From Arctopsyche grandis (Eukaryota; Arthropoda; Insecta; Trichoptera; Hydropsychidae): 64,000 nucleotides of DNA. This document shows positions 44,741-59,900 of this stretch, one piece after another; positions within the stretch are counted from its first letter, which is position 1, and each line of letters begins with the position of its first letter. The notes below the pieces were generated by a model. The model was not told the origin of the DNA. It worked only from the letters and a program-made list of their open reading frames with translations, and did not search any database. The position numbers and the translations under genes were made by a program. The stretch covers positions 22,696,501 through 22,760,500 of the forward strand of contig NC_135358.1 of the NCBI RefSeq assembly GCF_051622035.1, written 5' to 3'.

Positions 44741-47700
44741 TGGGTTTGGTTTGGAGAGGTTAGCGAGTTGTTTGGATATTTTTGCAATGTCGAATTCTTT
44801 GATTTCGGTGATAGTTAGGCTAGGTTGGGTTAGGATTGGTAAGGTAAGCGCGTTTTGTGAAAAGCTTACAATCTCGAATTCTTTGATTTCGGTGATGGTT
44901 AGGTTAGGTTGGGTTAGGTTTGGTGTGGTTAGCAAGTTTTTAGTAAATCTTACAAACTCGAATTCTCTGATTTCGGTGATGGTAAGGTTGGGTTGGGTTA
45001 GGTTTGGTGAGGTGAATGAGTTTTTTGGATATTTTTGCAATGTCGAATTCTTTGATTTCGGTGATAGTTAGGCTAGGTTGTGTTAGGTTTTGTGAGGTGA
45101 GCGACTTTTGTGTAGATCTTACAATCTCGAATTCTTTGATTTCGGTGATGGTTAGTTTAGGTTGGGTTAGGTTCTGGTGAGGTTTACAAGTTTGGTGTAA
45201 ATCTTACAATCTCGAATTCTCTGATTTCGGTGATGGTTAGGTTGGGTTGGGTTAGGTTTGGTGTGGTTAGCACATTTTATGTATATTTTCGCAATGTCGA
45301 ATTCTTTAAATCCGGTGATGGTTGGGTTAGGTTGGGTTGGGTTTGGTGAGGTTAGCTAGGTTTTTGAATATTTTCGCAATGTCGAATTCTTTGATTTCGT
45401 CGATGGTTAGGTTAGGTTGGGTTAGGTTTGGTGAGGTTAGAGAGTTTTGTGTAAATCTAACAATCTCGAATTCTTTGATTTCGGTGATGGTTAGGTTAGG
45501 TTGGGTTAGGTTCTGGTGAGGTTTACAAGTTTGGTGTAAATCTTACAATCTCGAATTCTCTGATTTCGGTGATGGTTAGGTTGGGTTGGGTTAGGTTTGG
45601 TGTGGTTAGCGAGTTTTTTTTTTATATTTTTGCAATGTCGAATTCTTCGATTTCGGTGATGGTTAGTTGAGGTTGGGTTAGGTTTCGTGAAGTAAGCGCG
45701 TTTTGTGAAAAGCTTACAATTTTGAATTCTTTGATTTCGGTGATGGTTAGGTTAGGTTGGGTTAGGTTTGGTGAGCTTAGCGAGTTTTGTGCAAATCTTA
45801 CAATTTTGAATTCTTTGATTTCGGTGATGGTAAGGTTGGGTTGGGTTAGGTTTGGTGAGGTGAATGAGATTTTTGGATATTTTTGCAATGTCGAATTCTT
45901 TGATTTCGGTGATAGTTAGGCTAGGTTGGGTAAGGTTTGGTGAGCTTAGCGAGTTTTGTGCAAATCTTACAATTTTGAATTCTTTGATTTCGGTGATGGT
46001 TAGGTTAGGTTGGGTTAGGTTTTGTAAGGTGAGCGACTTTTGTGTAGATCTTACAATCTCGAATTCTTTGATTTCGGTGATGGTTAGGTTAGGTTGGGTT
46101 AGGTTTGGTGTGGTTAGCAAGTTTTAAGTAAATCTTACAATCTCGAATTCTCTGATTTCGGTGATGGTTAGGTTGGGTTGGGTTAGGTTTAGTGAGGTGA
46201 ATGAGTTTTTTGGATATTTTTGCAATGTCGAATTCTTTGATTTCGGTGATAGTTAGGCTAGGTTGGGTTAGGTTTGGTGAGGTAAGCGCGTTTTTTAAAA
46301 AACTTACATTTTTGAATTCTTTGATTTCGGTGATGGTTAGGTTAGGTTGGGTTAGGTTTTGTGAGGTGAGCGACTTTTGTGTAGATCTTACAATCTCGAA
46401 TTTTTTGATTTCGGTGATGGTTAGGTTAGGTTGGGTTAGGTTTGTTGAGGTGAATGAGATTTTTGGATATTTTTGCAATGTCGAATTCTTTGATTTCGGT
46501 GATAGTTAGGCTAGGTTGGGTAAGGTTTGGTGAGCTTAGCGAGTTTTGTGCAAATCTTACAATTTTGAATTCTTTGATTTCGGAGATGGTTAGGTTAGGT
46601 TGGGTTAGGTTTGGTGAGGTTAGCGAGTTGTATGGATATTTTTGCAATGTCGAATTCTTTGATTTCGGTGATAGTAAGGCTAGGTTGGGTTAGGATGAGT
46701 AAGGTAAGCGCGTTTTGTGAAAAGCTTACAATCTCGAATTCTTTGATTTCGGTGATGGTTAGGTTAGGTTGAGTTAGGTTTTGTGAGGTTAGCACGTTTT
46801 ATGTATATTTTCGCAATGTCGAATTCTTTCAATCCGGTGATGGTCGGGTTAGGTTGGGTTTGGTTTGGAGAGGTTAGCGAGTTGTTTGGATATTTTTGCA
46901 ATGTCGAATTCTTTGATTTCGGTGATAGTTAGGTTAGGTTGGGTTAGGATTGGTAAGGTAAGCGCGTTTTGTGAAAAGCTTACAATCTCGAATTCTTTGA
47001 TTTCGGTGATGGTTAGGTTAGGTTGGGTTAGGTTTGGTGTGGTTAGCAAGTTTTAAGTAAATCTTACAATCTCGAATTCTCTGATTTCGGTGATGGTTAG
47101 GTTGGGTTGGGTTAGGTTTGGTGTGGTTAGCGAGTTTTTTTTTTATATTTTTGCAATGTCGAATTCTTCGATTTCGGTGATGGTTAGTTGAGGTTGGGTT
47201 AGGTTTCGTGAAGTAAGCGCGTTTTGTGAAAAGCTTACAATTTTGAATTCTTTGATTTCGGTGATGGTTAGGTTAGGTTGGGTTAGGTTTGGTGAGCTTA
47301 GCGAGTTTTGTGCAAATCTTACAATTTTGAATTCTTTGATTTCGGTGATGGTAAGGTTGGGTTGGGTTAGGTTTGGTGAGGTGAATGAGATTTTTGGATA
47401 TTTTTGCAATGTCGAATTCTTTGATTTCGGTGATAGTTAGGCTAGGTTGGGTAAGGTTTGGTGAGCTTAGCGAGTTTTGTGCAAATCTTACAATTTTAAA
47501 TTCTTTGATTTCGGTGATGGTTAGGTTAGGGTGGGTTAGGTTTTGTAAGGTGAGCGACTTTTGTGTAGATCTTACAATCTCGAATTCTTTGATTTCGGTG
47601 ATGGTTAGGTTAGGTTGGGTTAGGTTTGGTGTGGTTAGCAAGTTTTAAGTAAATCTTACAATCTCGAATTCTCTGATTTCGGTGATGGTTAGGTTGGGTT

Positions 47701-50700
47701 GGGTTAGGTTTAGTGAGGTGAATGAGTTTTTTGGATATTTTTGCAATGTCGAATTCTTTGATTTCGGTGATAGTTAGGCTAGGTTGGGTTAGGTTTGGTG
47801 AGGTAAGCGCGTTTTGTGAAAATCTTACATTTTTGAATTCTTTGATTTCGGTGATGGTTAGGTTAGGTTGGGTTAGGTTTTGTGAGGTGAGCGACTTTTG
47901 TGTAGATCTTACAATCTCGAATTCTTTGATTTCGGTGATGGTTAGGTTAGGTTGGGTTAGGTTTGGTGAGGTGAATGAGATTTTTGGATATTTTTGCAAT
48001 GTCGAATTCTTTGATTTCGGTGATAGTTAGGCTAGGTTGGGTAAGGTTTGGTGAGCTTAGCGAGTTTTGTGCAAATCTTACAATTTTGAATTCTTTGATT
48101 TCGGAGATGGTTAGGTTAGGTTGGGTTAGGTTTGGTGAGGTTAGCGAGTTGTTTGGATATTTTTGCAATGTCGAATTCTTTGATTTCGGTGATAGTAAGG
48201 CTAGGTTGGGTTAGGATTGGTAAGGTAAGCGCGTTTTGTGAAAAGCTTACAATCTCGAATTCTTTGATTTCGGTGATGGTTAGGTTAGGTTGGGTTAGGT
48301 TTGGTGTGGTTAGCAAGTTTTAAGTAAATCTTACAATCTCGAATTCTCTGATTTCGGTGATGGTAAGGTTGGGTTGGGTTAGGTTTGGTGAGGTGAATGA
48401 GTTTTTTGGATATTTTTGCAATGTCGAATTCTTTGGTTTCGGTGATAGTTAGGCTAGGTTGGGTTAGGTTTTGTGAGGTGAGCGACTTTTGTGTAGATCT
48501 TACAATCTCGAATTCTTTGATTTCGGTGATGGTTAGGTTAGGTTGGGTTAGGTTCTGGTGAGGTTTACAAGTTTGGTGTGAATCTTACAATCTCGAATTC
48601 TCTGATTTCGGTGATGGTTAGGTTGGGTTGGGTTAGGTTTGGTGTGGTTAGCACATTTTATGTATATTTTCGCAATGTCGAATTCTTTAAATCCGGTGAT
48701 GGTTGGGTTAGGTTGGGTTGGGTTTGGTGAGGTTAGCTAGGTTTTTGAATATTTTCGCAATGTCGAATTCTTTGATTTCGTCGATGGTTAGGTTAGGTTG
48801 GGATAGGTTTGGTGAGGTTAGAGAGTTTTGTGTAAATCTAACAATCTCGAATTCTTTGATTTCGGTGATGGTTAGGTTAGGTTGGGTTAGGTTCTGGTGA
48901 GGGTTACAAGTTTGGTGTAAATCTTACAATCTCGAATTCTCTGATTTCGGTGATGGTTAGGTTGGGTTGGGTTAGGTTTGGTGTGGTTAGCGAGTTTTTT
49001 TTTTATATTTTTGCAATGTCGAATTCTTCGATTTCGGTGATGGTTCGTTGAGGTTGGGTTAGGTTTGGTGAGGTTAGCGAGTTTTTTGCAAATCTTACAA
49101 TTTTGAATTCTCTAATTTCGGTGATGGTTAGGTTGGGTTGGGTTAGGTTTGGTGAGGTGAACGAATTTTTTGGATATTTTTACAATGTCGAATTCTTTGA
49201 TTTCGGGGATAGTTAGGCTAGGTTGGGTTAAGATTGGTGAAGTAAGCGCGTTTTGTGAAAAGCTTACAATTTTGAATTCTTTGATTTCGGTGATGGTTAG
49301 GTTAGGTTGGGTTAGGTTTGGTGAGCTTAGCGAGTTTTGTGCAAATCTTACAATTTTGAATTCTTTGATTTCGGTGATGGTTAGGTTAGGTTGGGTTAGG
49401 TTTGGTGTGGTAAGCAAGTTATAAGTAAATCTTTCAATGTCGAATTCTCTGATTTCGGTGATGGTAAGGTTGGGTTGGGTTAGGTTTGGTGAGGTGAATG
49501 AGTTTTTTGGATATTTTTGCAATGTCGAATTCTCTGATATCGGTGATGGTTAGGTTGGGTTGGGTAAGGATTGGTGATGTTAGCGCGTTTTGTGAAAAGC
49601 TTACAATTCTGAATTCTTTGATTTCGGTGATGGTTAGGTTAGGTTGGGTTAGGTTTTGTAAGGTGAGCGACTTTTGTGTAGATCTTACAATCTCGAGTTC
49701 TTTGATTTCGGTGATGGTTAGGTTAGGTTGGGTTAGGTTTGGTGTGGTTAGCAAGTTTTAAGTAAATCTTACAATCTCGAATTCTCTGATTTCGGTGATG
49801 GTTAGGTTGGGTTGGGTTAGGGTTAGTGAGGAGAACGAGTTTTTTGGATATTTTTGCAATGTCGAATTCTTTGATTTCGGTGATGGTTAGGTTAGGTTGG
49901 GTTAGGTTTAGTGAGGTTAGCGAGTTGTTTGGATATTTTTGCAATGTCGAATTCTTTGATTTCGGTGAAAGTTAGGCTAGGTTGGGTTAGGATTAGTGAG
50001 CTTAGCGCGTTTTGTGAAAAGCTTACAATTTTGAATTCTTTGATTTCGGTGATGGTTAGGTTAGGTTGGGTTAGGTTTGGTGAGCTTAGCGAGTTTTGTG
50101 CAAATCTTACAATTTTGAATTCTTTGATTTCGGTGATGGTTAGGTTAGGTTGGGTTAGGTTTGGTGTGGTAAGCAAGTTATAAGTAAATCTTTCAATGTC
50201 GAATTCTCTGATTTCGGTGATGGTAAGGTTGGGTTGGGTTAGGTTTGGTGAGGTGAATGAGTTTTTTGGATATTTTTGCAATGTCGCATTCTCTGATATC
50301 GGTGATGGTTAGGTTGGGTTGGGTAAGGATTGGTGATGTTAGCGCGTTTTGTGAAAAGCTTACAATTCTGAATTCTTTGATTTCGGTGATGGTTAGGTTA
50401 GGTTGGGTTAGGTTTTGTAAGGTGAGCGACTTTTGTGTAGATCTTACAATCTCGAATTCTTTGATTTCGGTGATGGTTAGGTTAGGTTGGGTTAGGTTTG
50501 GTGTGGTTAGCAAGTTTTAAGTAAATTTTACAATCTCGAATTCTCTGATTTCGGTGATGGTTAGGTTGGGTTGGGTTATGTTTGGTGTGGTTAGCAAGTT
50601 ATAAGTAAATCTTACAATTTCGAATTCTCTGATATCGGCGATGGTTAGGTTGGGTTGGGTTATGTTTGGTGAGGTGAACGAGCTTTTGGATATTTTTGCA

Positions 50701-53700
50701 ATGTCGAATTCTTTGATTTCGGTGATGCTTAGGTTAGGTTGGGTTAGGTTTGGTGAGGTTAGAGAGTTTTGTGTAAGTCTTCCAATCTGGAATTCTTTGA
50801 TTTCGGTGATGGTTAGGTTAGGTTGAGTTAGGTTTTGTGAGGTTAGCACGTTTTATGTATATTTTCGCAATGTCGAATTCTTTCAATCCGGTGATGGTCG
50901 GGTTAGGTTGGGTTTGGTTTGGGGAGGTTAGCGAGTTTTTTTGTATATTTTTCCAATGTTGAATTCTTCGATTTCGGTGATGGTTAGTTTAGGATGGGTT
51001 AGGTTTGGTGAGGTAAGCGAATTTTGTGCAAATCTAACAATTTTGAATTCTTTGATTTCGGTGATGGTAAGGTTAGGTTGGGTTAGGTTTTGTGAGGTGA
51101 GCGACTTTTGTGTAGATCTTACAATCTCGAATTCTTCGATTTCGGTGATGGTTAGTTTAGGTCGGGTTAGGTTTGGTGATCTTAGCGAGTTTTGTGCAAA
51201 TCTTACAATTTTGAATTCTTTGATTTCGGTGATGGTTAGGTTAGGTTGGGTTAGGTTTTGTAAGGTGAGCGACTTTTGTGTAGATCTTACAATCTCGAAT
51301 ACTTTGATTTCGGTGATGGTTAGGTTAGGTTGGGTTAGGTATGGTGAGGTTAGCGAGTTTTTTGCATAATTTTGCAATGTCGAATTCTTTGATTTTGGTG
51401 ATAGTTTGGCTAGGTTTGGTGTGCTTTGCTGACCTTAGCGAGTTTTGTGCAAATCTTACAATTTTGAATTCTTTGATTTCGGTGATGGTTAGGTTAGGTT
51501 GGGTTAGGTTTTGTGTGGTAAGCAAGTTATAAATAAATCTTACAATGTCGAATTCTCTGATATCGGTGATGGTTAGGTTGGGTTGGGTAAGGATTGGTGA
51601 TGTTAGCGCGTTTTGTGAAAAGCTTACAATTCTGAATTCTTTGATTTCGGTGATGGTTAGGTTAGGTTGGGTTAGGTTTGGTGAGGTTAGCGAGTTTGGT
51701 GTTAATCTAACAATCTCGAATTCTTTGATTTCGGTGATAGTTAGTCTAGTTGGGTTAGGTTTGGTGAGGTTAGCGAGTTTTGTGTAAATCTTACAATCTC
51801 GAATTATTTGATTTCGGTGATGGTAAGGTTAGGTTGGGTTAGGTATGGTGAGGTTAGCGACTTTTGTGTCGATCTTACAATCCCGAATTATTTGGTTTCG
51901 GTGATGGTAAGATTGGGTTGGGTTAGGTTTGGTGAGGTTAGCGAGTTTTGTGTAAATCTAACAATGTCGAATTCTTTGATTTCGGTGATAGTTTGGCTAG
52001 GTTGGGTTAGGTTTGGTGAGGTTAGCTAGTTTTGTGTTAATCTTACAATTTTGAATTTTTGATTTCGGTGATGGTTAGGTTTGGTTGGGTTAGGTTTGGT
52101 GAGGTTAGCACATTTATGTTTATTTTTGCAATGTCGAATTCTTTCAATCCGGTGATGGTTGGGTTAGGTTGGGTTGGGTTTGGTGAGGTTAGCGAGGTTT
52201 TTGTATTTTTTTGCAATGTCGACTTCTTTGATTTCGGTGATGGTTAGGTTAGGTTGGGTTAGATTTGGTGAGGTAAGCGATTTTTGTGCAAATCTTACAA
52301 TTTTGATTTTTTTGATTTCGGTAATAGTAAGGCTAGTTGGGTTGGGTTTGGTAAGGTTAGCGAGTTTTGTGTAAATCTTACAATCTCGATGTCTTTGATT
52401 TCGGTGATGGTTAGGTTAGGTTGGGTTTGGTTCGGTGAGGTCAGCGAGTTTTGTGTAAATCTTACAATGTCGAATTCTTTGATTTCGGTGATAGTTAGGC
52501 TAGGTTGGGTTAGGATTGGTGAGGTTAGCGCGTTTTGTGAAAAGCTTACAATTTTGAATTCTTTGATTTCGGAGATGGTTAGGTTAGGTTGGGTTAGGTT
52601 TGGTGAGGTAAGCGCGTTTTGTGAAAATCTTACATTTTTGAATTCTTTGATTTCGGTGATGGTTAGGTTAGGTTAGGTTAGGTTATGCTAGGTTGGGTTA
52701 GGATTGGTGAGGTCAGCGAGTTTTGTGCAAATCTTGCAATTTTGAATTCTTTGATTTCGGTGATGGTTAGGTTAGGTTGGGTTAGGTCTGGTGTGGTTAG
52801 CAAGTTTTAAGTAAATCTTACAATCTCGAATTCTCTGATTTCGGTGATGGTTAGGTTGGGTTGGGTTAGGTTTGGTGAGGTGAACGAATTTTTTGGATAT
52901 TTTTGCAATGTCGAATTCTTTGATTTTGGTGATAGTTAGGCTAGGTTGGGTTAGGTTTGGTGAGGTAAGCGCGTTTTGTGAAAATCTTACAATTTTGAAT
53001 TCTTTGATTTCGGTGATGGTTAGGTTAGGTTGGGTTAGGTTTTGTAAGGTGAGCGACTTTTGTGTAGATCTTACAATCTCGAATTCTTTGATTTCGGTGA
53101 TGGTTAGGTTAGGTTGGGTTAGGTTTGGTGTGGTAAGCAAGTTATAAGTAAATCTTACAATGTCGAATTCTCTGATTTCGGTGATGGTAAGGTTGGGTTG
53201 GGTTAGGTTTGGTGAGGTGAATGAGTTTTTTGGATATTTTTGCAATGTCGAATTCTTTGATTTCGGTGATAGTTAGGCTAGGTTGGGTTAGGATTGGTGA
53301 GGTTAGCGCGTTTTGTGAAAAGCTTACAATTTTTAATTCTTTGATTTCGGTGATGGTTAGGTTAGGTTGGGTTAGGTTTGGTGAGCTTAGCGAGTTTAGT
53401 GCAAATCTTTCTATTTTGAATTCTTCGATTTCGGTGATGGTTAGGTTAGGTTGGGTTAGGTTTGGTGTGGTTAGCAAGTTTTAAGTAAATTTTACAATCT
53501 CGAATTCTCTGATTTCGGTGATGGTTAGGTTGGGTTGGGTTATGTTTGGTGTGGTTAGCAAGTTATAAGTAAATCTTACAATTTCGAATTCTCTGATATC
53601 GGCGATGGTTAGGTTGGGTTGGGTTATGTTTGGTGAGGTGAACGAGCTTTTGGATATTTTTGCAATGTCGAATTCTTTGATTTCGGTGATGCTTAGGTTA

Positions 53701-53999
53701 GGCTGGGTTAGGTTTGGTGAGGTTAGAGAGTTTTGTGTAAGTCTTCCAATCTGGAATTCTTTGATTTCGGTGATGGTTAGGTTAGGTTGAGTTAGGTTTT
53801 GTGAGGTTAGCACGTTTTATGTATATTTTCGCAATGTCGAATTCTTTCAATCCGGTGATGGTTGGGTTAGGTTGGGTTTGGTTTGGAGAGGTTAGCGAGT
53901 TTTTTTGTATATTTTTGCAATTTGAATTCTTCGATTTCGGTGATGGTTAGTTTAGGATGGGTTAGGTTTGGTGAGGTTAGCGAGTTTTTTTGTTAATTT

Positions 54000-56900
54000 T
54001 TGCAATGTCGAATTCTTCGATTTCGGTGATGGTAAGGTTAGGTTGGGTTAGGTTTGGTGAGCTTAGCGAGTTTTGTGCAAATCTAACAATTTTGAATTCT
54101 TTGGTTTCGGTGATGGTAAGGTTAGGTTGGGTTAGGTTTTGTGAGGTGAGCGACTTTTGTGTAGATCTTACAATCTCGAATTCTTCGATTTCGGTGATGG
54201 TTAGTTTAGGTTGGGTCAGGTTTGGTGAGCTTAGCGAGTTTTGTGCAAATCTTACAATTTTGAATTCTTTGATTTCGATGATGGTTAGGTTAGGTAAGGG
54301 TAGGTTTTGTAAGGTGAGCGACTTTTGTGTAGATCTTACAATCTCGAATTCTTTGATTTCGGTGATGGTTAGGTTAGGTTGGGTTAGGTATGGTGAGGTT
54401 AGCGAGTTTTTTGGATATTTTTGCAATGTCGAATTCTTTGATTTTGGTGATAGTTTGGCTAGGTTTGGTGTGCTTTGCTGACCTTAGCGAGTTTTGTGCA
54501 AATCTTACAATTTTGAATTCTTTGATTTCGGTGATGGTTAGGTTAGGTTGGGTTAGGTTTTGTGTGGTAAGCAAGTTATAAATAAATCTTACAATGTCGA
54601 ATTCTCTGATATCGGTGATGGTTAGGTTGGGTTGGGTAAGGATTGGTGATGTTAGCGCGTTTTGTGAAAAGCTTACAATTCTGAATTCTTTGATTTCGGT
54701 GATGGTTAGGTTAGGTTGGGTTAGATTTGGTGAGGTAAGCGATTTTTGTGCAAATCTTACAATTTTGATTTCTTTGATTTCTTTAATAGTAATGCTAGTT
54801 GGGTTGGGTTTGGTAAGGTTAGCGAGTTTTGTGTAAATCTTACAATCTCGATGTCTTTGATTTCGGTGATGGTTAGGTTAGGTTAGGTTTGGTTCGGTGA
54901 GGTCAGCGAGTTTTGTGTAAATCTTACATTGTCGAATTCTTTGATTTTGGTGATAGTTAGGCTAGGTTGGGTTAGGATTAGTGAGGTGAGCGCGTTTTGT
55001 GAAAAGCTTACAATTTTGAATTCTTTGATTTCGGTGATGGTTAGGTTAGGTTGGGTTAGGTTTGGTGAGCTTAGCGAGTTTTGTGCAAATCTTACAATTT
55101 TGAATTTTTGATTTCGTTGATAGTTAGGTTAGGTTGGGTTAGGTTTGGTGAGGTGAACGAATTTTTTGGATATTTTTGCAATGTCGAATTCTTTGATTTC
55201 GGTGATAGTTAGGCTAGGTTGGGTTAAGATTGGTGAAGTAAGCGCGTTTTGTGAAAAGCTTACAATTTTGAATTCTTTGATTTCGGTGATGGTTAGGTTA
55301 GGTTGGGTTAGGTTTGGTGAGCTTAGCGCGTTTTGTGAAAAGCTTACAATTTTGAATTCTTTGATTTTGGTGATGGTTAGGTTGGGTTGGGTTAGGTTTG
55401 GTGAGGTTAGCGAGTTTTGTGCAAATCTTACAATTTTGAATTCTTTGATTTCGGTGATGGTTAGGTTGGGTTGGGTAAGGATTGGTGATGTTAGCGCGTT
55501 TTGTGAAAAGCTTACAATTCTGAATTCTTTGATTTCGGTGATGGTTAGGTTAGGTTGGGTTAGGTTTGGTGAGGTTAGCGAGTTGTTTGGATATTTTTGC
55601 AATGTCGAATTCTTTGATTTCGGTGATAGTTAGGCTAGGTTGGGTTAGGATTAGTGAGGTTAGCGCGTTTTGTGAAAAGCTTACAATTTTGAATTCTTTG
55701 ATTTCGGTGATGGTTAGGTTAGGTTGGGTTAGGTTTCGTGAGGTTAGCGAGTTTTTTGGATATTTTTGCAATGTCGAATTCTTTGATTTCGGTGATAGTT
55801 TGGCTAGGTTGGGTTAGGATTGGTGAGGTTAGCGCGTTTTGTGAAAAGCTTACAAATTTGAATTCTTTGATTTCTTTAATAGTAATGCTAGTTGGGTTGG
55901 GTTTGGTAAGGTTAGCGAGTTTTGTGTAAATCTTACAATCTCGATGTCTTTGATTTCGGTGATGGTTAGGTTAGGTTAGGTTTGGTTCGGTGAGGTCAGC
56001 GAGTTTTGTGTAAATCTTACATTGTCGAATTCTTTGATTTCGGTGATAGTTAGGCTAGGTTGGGTTAGGATTAGTGAGGTTAGCGCGTTTTGTGAAAAGC
56101 TTACAATTTTGAATTCTTTGATTTCGGTGATGGTTAGGTTAGGTTGGGTTAGGTTTGGTGAGCTTAGCGAATTTTGTGCAAATCTTACAATTTTGAATTC
56201 TTTGATTTCGGTGATGGTTAGGTTAGGTTGGGTTAGGTTTGGTGTGGTAAGCAAGTTATAAGTAAATCTTACAATGTCGAATTCTCTGATTTCGGTGATG
56301 GTAAGGTTGGGTTTGGTTAGGTTTGGTGAGGTGAATGAGTTTTTTGGATATTTTTGCAATGTCGAATTCTTTGATTTCGGTGATAGTTAGGCTAGGTTGG
56401 GTTAGGATTAGTGAGGTTAGCGCGTTTTGTGAAAAGCTTACAATTTTGAATTCTTTGATTTCGGTGATGGTTAGGTTAGGTTGGGTTAGGTTTGGTGAGG
56501 TTAGCGAGTTTTGTGCAAATCTTACAATTTTGAATTCTTTGATTTCGGTGATGGTTAGGTTGGGTTGGGTAAGGATTGGTGATGTTAGCGCGTTTTGTGA
56601 AAAGCTTACAATTCTGAATTCTTTGATTTCGGTGATGGTTAGGTTAGGTTGGGTTAGGTTTGGTGAGGTTAGCGAGTTGTTTGGATATTTTTGCAATGTC
56701 GAATTCTTTGATTTCGGTGATAGTTAGGCTAGGTTGGGTTAGGATTAGTGAGGTTAGCGCGTTTTGTGAAAAGCTTACAATTTTGAATTCTTTGATTTCG
56801 GTGATGGTTAGGTTAGGTTGGGTTAGGTTTGGTGAGGTTAGCGAGTTTTTTGGATATTTTTGCAATGTCGAATTCTTTGATTTCGGTGATAGTTTGGCTA

Positions 56901-59900
56901 GGTTGGGTTAGGATTGGTGAGGTTAGCGTGTTTTGTGAAAAGCTTACAAATTAGAATTCTTTGATTTCGTTGATGGTTAGGTTAGGTTGGGTTAGGTTTG
57001 GTGAGCTTAGCGAATTTTGTGCAAATCTTACAATTTTGAATTCTTTGATTTCGGTGATGGTTAGGTTAGGTTGGGTTAGGTTTGGTGTGGTAAGCAAGTT
57101 TTAAGTAAATCTTACTATCTCGAATTCTCTGATTTCGGTGATGGTTAGGTTAGGTTGGGTTAGGTATGGTGAGGTTAGCGAGTTTTTTGGATAATTTTGC
57201 AATGTCGAATTCTTTGATTTTGATGATAGTTTGGCTAGGTTTGGTGTGCTTTGCTGACATTAGCGAGTTTTGTGCAAATCTTACAATTTTGAATTCTTTG
57301 ATTTCGGTGATGGTTAGGTTAGGTTGGGTTAGGTTTTGTGTGGTAAGCAAGTTATAAGTAAATCTTACAATGTCGAATTCTCTGATATCGGTGATGGTTA
57401 GGTTGGGTTGGGTATGGATTGGTGATGTTAGGGCGTTTTGTGAAAAGCTTACAATTCTGAATTCTTTGATTTCGGTGATGGTTAGGTTAGGTTGGGTTAG
57501 GTTTGGTGAGGTAAGCGAGTTTTTTGGATATTTTTGCAATGTCGAATTCTTTGATTTCCGTGATAGTTAGGCTAGGTTGGGTTAGGATTGGTGAGGTTAG
57601 CGCGTTTTGTGAAAAGCTAACAATTTCGAATTCTTTGATTTCGGTGATGGTTAGGTTAGGTTGGGTTAGGTTTGGTGAGCTTAGCGAGTTTTGTGCAAAT
57701 CTTACAATTTTGAATTCTTTGATTTCGGTGATGGTTAGGTTAGGTTGGGTTAGGTTTGGTGTGGTAAGCAAGTTATAAGTAAATCTTACAATGTCGAATT
57801 CTCTGATTTCGGTGATGGTAAGGTTGGGTTTGGTTAGGTTTGGTGAGGTGAATGAGTTTTTTGGATATTTTTGCAATGTCGAATTCTTTGATTTCGGTGA
57901 TAGTTAGGCTAGGTTGGGTTAGGATTGGTGAGGTAAGCGCGTTTTGTGAAAAGCTTACAATTTTGAATTCTTTGATTTCGGTGATGGTTAGGTTAGGTTG
58001 GGTTAGGTTTGGTGAGCTTAGCGAGTTTTGTGCAAATCTTACAATTTTGAATTCTTTGATTTCGGTGATGGTTAGGTTAGGTTGGGTTAGGTTTGGTGTG
58101 GTAAGCAAGTTATAAGTAAATCTTTCAATGTCGAATTCTCTGATTTCGGTGATGGTAAGGTTGGGTTGGGTTAGGTTTGGTGAGGTGAATGAGTTTTTTG
58201 GATATTTTTGCAATGTCGAATTCTCTGAAATCGGTGATGGTTAGGTTGGGTTGGGTAAGGATTGGTGATGTTTGCGCGTTTTGTGAAAAGCTTACAATTC
58301 TGAATTCTTTGATTTCGGTGATGGTTAGGTTAGGTTGGGTTAGGTTTTGTAAGGTGAGCGACTTTTGTGTAGATCTTACAATCTCGAGTTCTTTGATTTC
58401 GGTGATGGTTAGGTTAGGTTGGGTTAGGTTTGGTGTGGTTAGCAAGTTTTAAGTAAATCTTAGAATCTCGAATTCTCTGATTTTGGTGATGGTTAGGTTA
58501 GGTTGGGTTAGGGTTAGTGAGGAGAACGAGTTTTTTGGATATTTTTGCAATGTCGAATTCTTTGATTTCGGTGATTGTGAGGCTATGTTTGGTTAGGATT
58601 GGCGAGGTTAGCGCGTTTTGTGAAAAGCTTACAATTTTGAATTCTTTGATTTCGGTGATGGTTATGTTAGGTTGGGTTAGGTTTGGTGAGGTTAGCGAGT
58701 TTTGTGCAAATCTTACAATTTTGAATTCTTTGATTTCGGTGATGGTTAGGTTGGGTTGGGTAAGGATTGTTGATGTTAGCGCGTTTTGTGAAAAGCTTAC
58801 AATTCTGAATTCTTTGATTTCGGTGATGGTTAGGTTAGGTTGGGTTAGGTTTGGTGAGGTTAGCGAGTTGTTTGGATATTTTTGCAATGTCGAATTCTTT
58901 GATTTCGGTGATAGTTAGGCTAGGTTGGGTTAGGATTAGTGAGGTTAGCGCGTTTTGTGAAAAGCTTACAATTTTGAATTCTTTGATTTCGGTGATGGTT
59001 AGGTTAGGTTGGGTTAGGTTTGGTGAGGTTAGCGAGTTTTGTGCAAATCTTACAATTTTGAATTCTTTGATTTCGGTGATGGTTAGGTTGGGTTGGGTAA
59101 GGATTGGTGATGTTAGCGCGTTTTGTGAAAAGCTTACAATTCTGAATTCTTTGATTTCGGTGATGGTTAGGTTAGGTTGGGTTAGGTTTGGTGAGGTTAG
59201 CGAGTTTTTTGGATATTTTTGCAATGTCGAATTCTTTGATTTCGGTGATAGTTTGGCTAGGTTGGGTTAGGATTGGTGAGGTTAGCGCGTTTTGTGAAAA
59301 GCTTACAAATTTGAATTCTTTGATTTCGTTGATGGTTAGGTTAGGTTGGGTTAGGTTTGGTGAGCTTAGCGAATTTTGTGCAAATCTTACAATTTTGAAT
59401 TCTTTGATTTCGGTGATGGTTAGGTTAGGTTGGGTTAGGTTTGGTGTGGTAAGCAAGTTTTAAGTAAATCTTACTATCTCGAATTCTCTGATTTCGGTGA
59501 TGGTTAGGTTAGGTTGGGTTAGGTATGGTGAGGTTAGCGAGTTTTTTGGATAATTTTGCAATGTCGAATTCTTTGATTTTGATGATAGTTTGGCTAGGTT
59601 TGGTGTGCTTTGCTGACATTAGCGAGTTTTGTGCAAATCTTACAATTTTGAATTCTTTGATTTCGGTGATGGTTAGGTTAGGTTGGGTTAGGTTTTGTGT
59701 GGTAAGCAAGTTATAAGTAAATCTTACAATGTCGAATTCTCTGATATCGGTGATGGTTAGGTTGGGTTGGGTATGGATTGGTGATGTTAGGGCGTTTTGT
59801 GAAAAGCTTACAATTCTGAATTCTTTGATTTCGGTGATGGTTAGGTAAGGTTGGGTTAGGTTTGGTGAGGTAAGCGAGTTTTTTGGATTCTTTTGCAATG

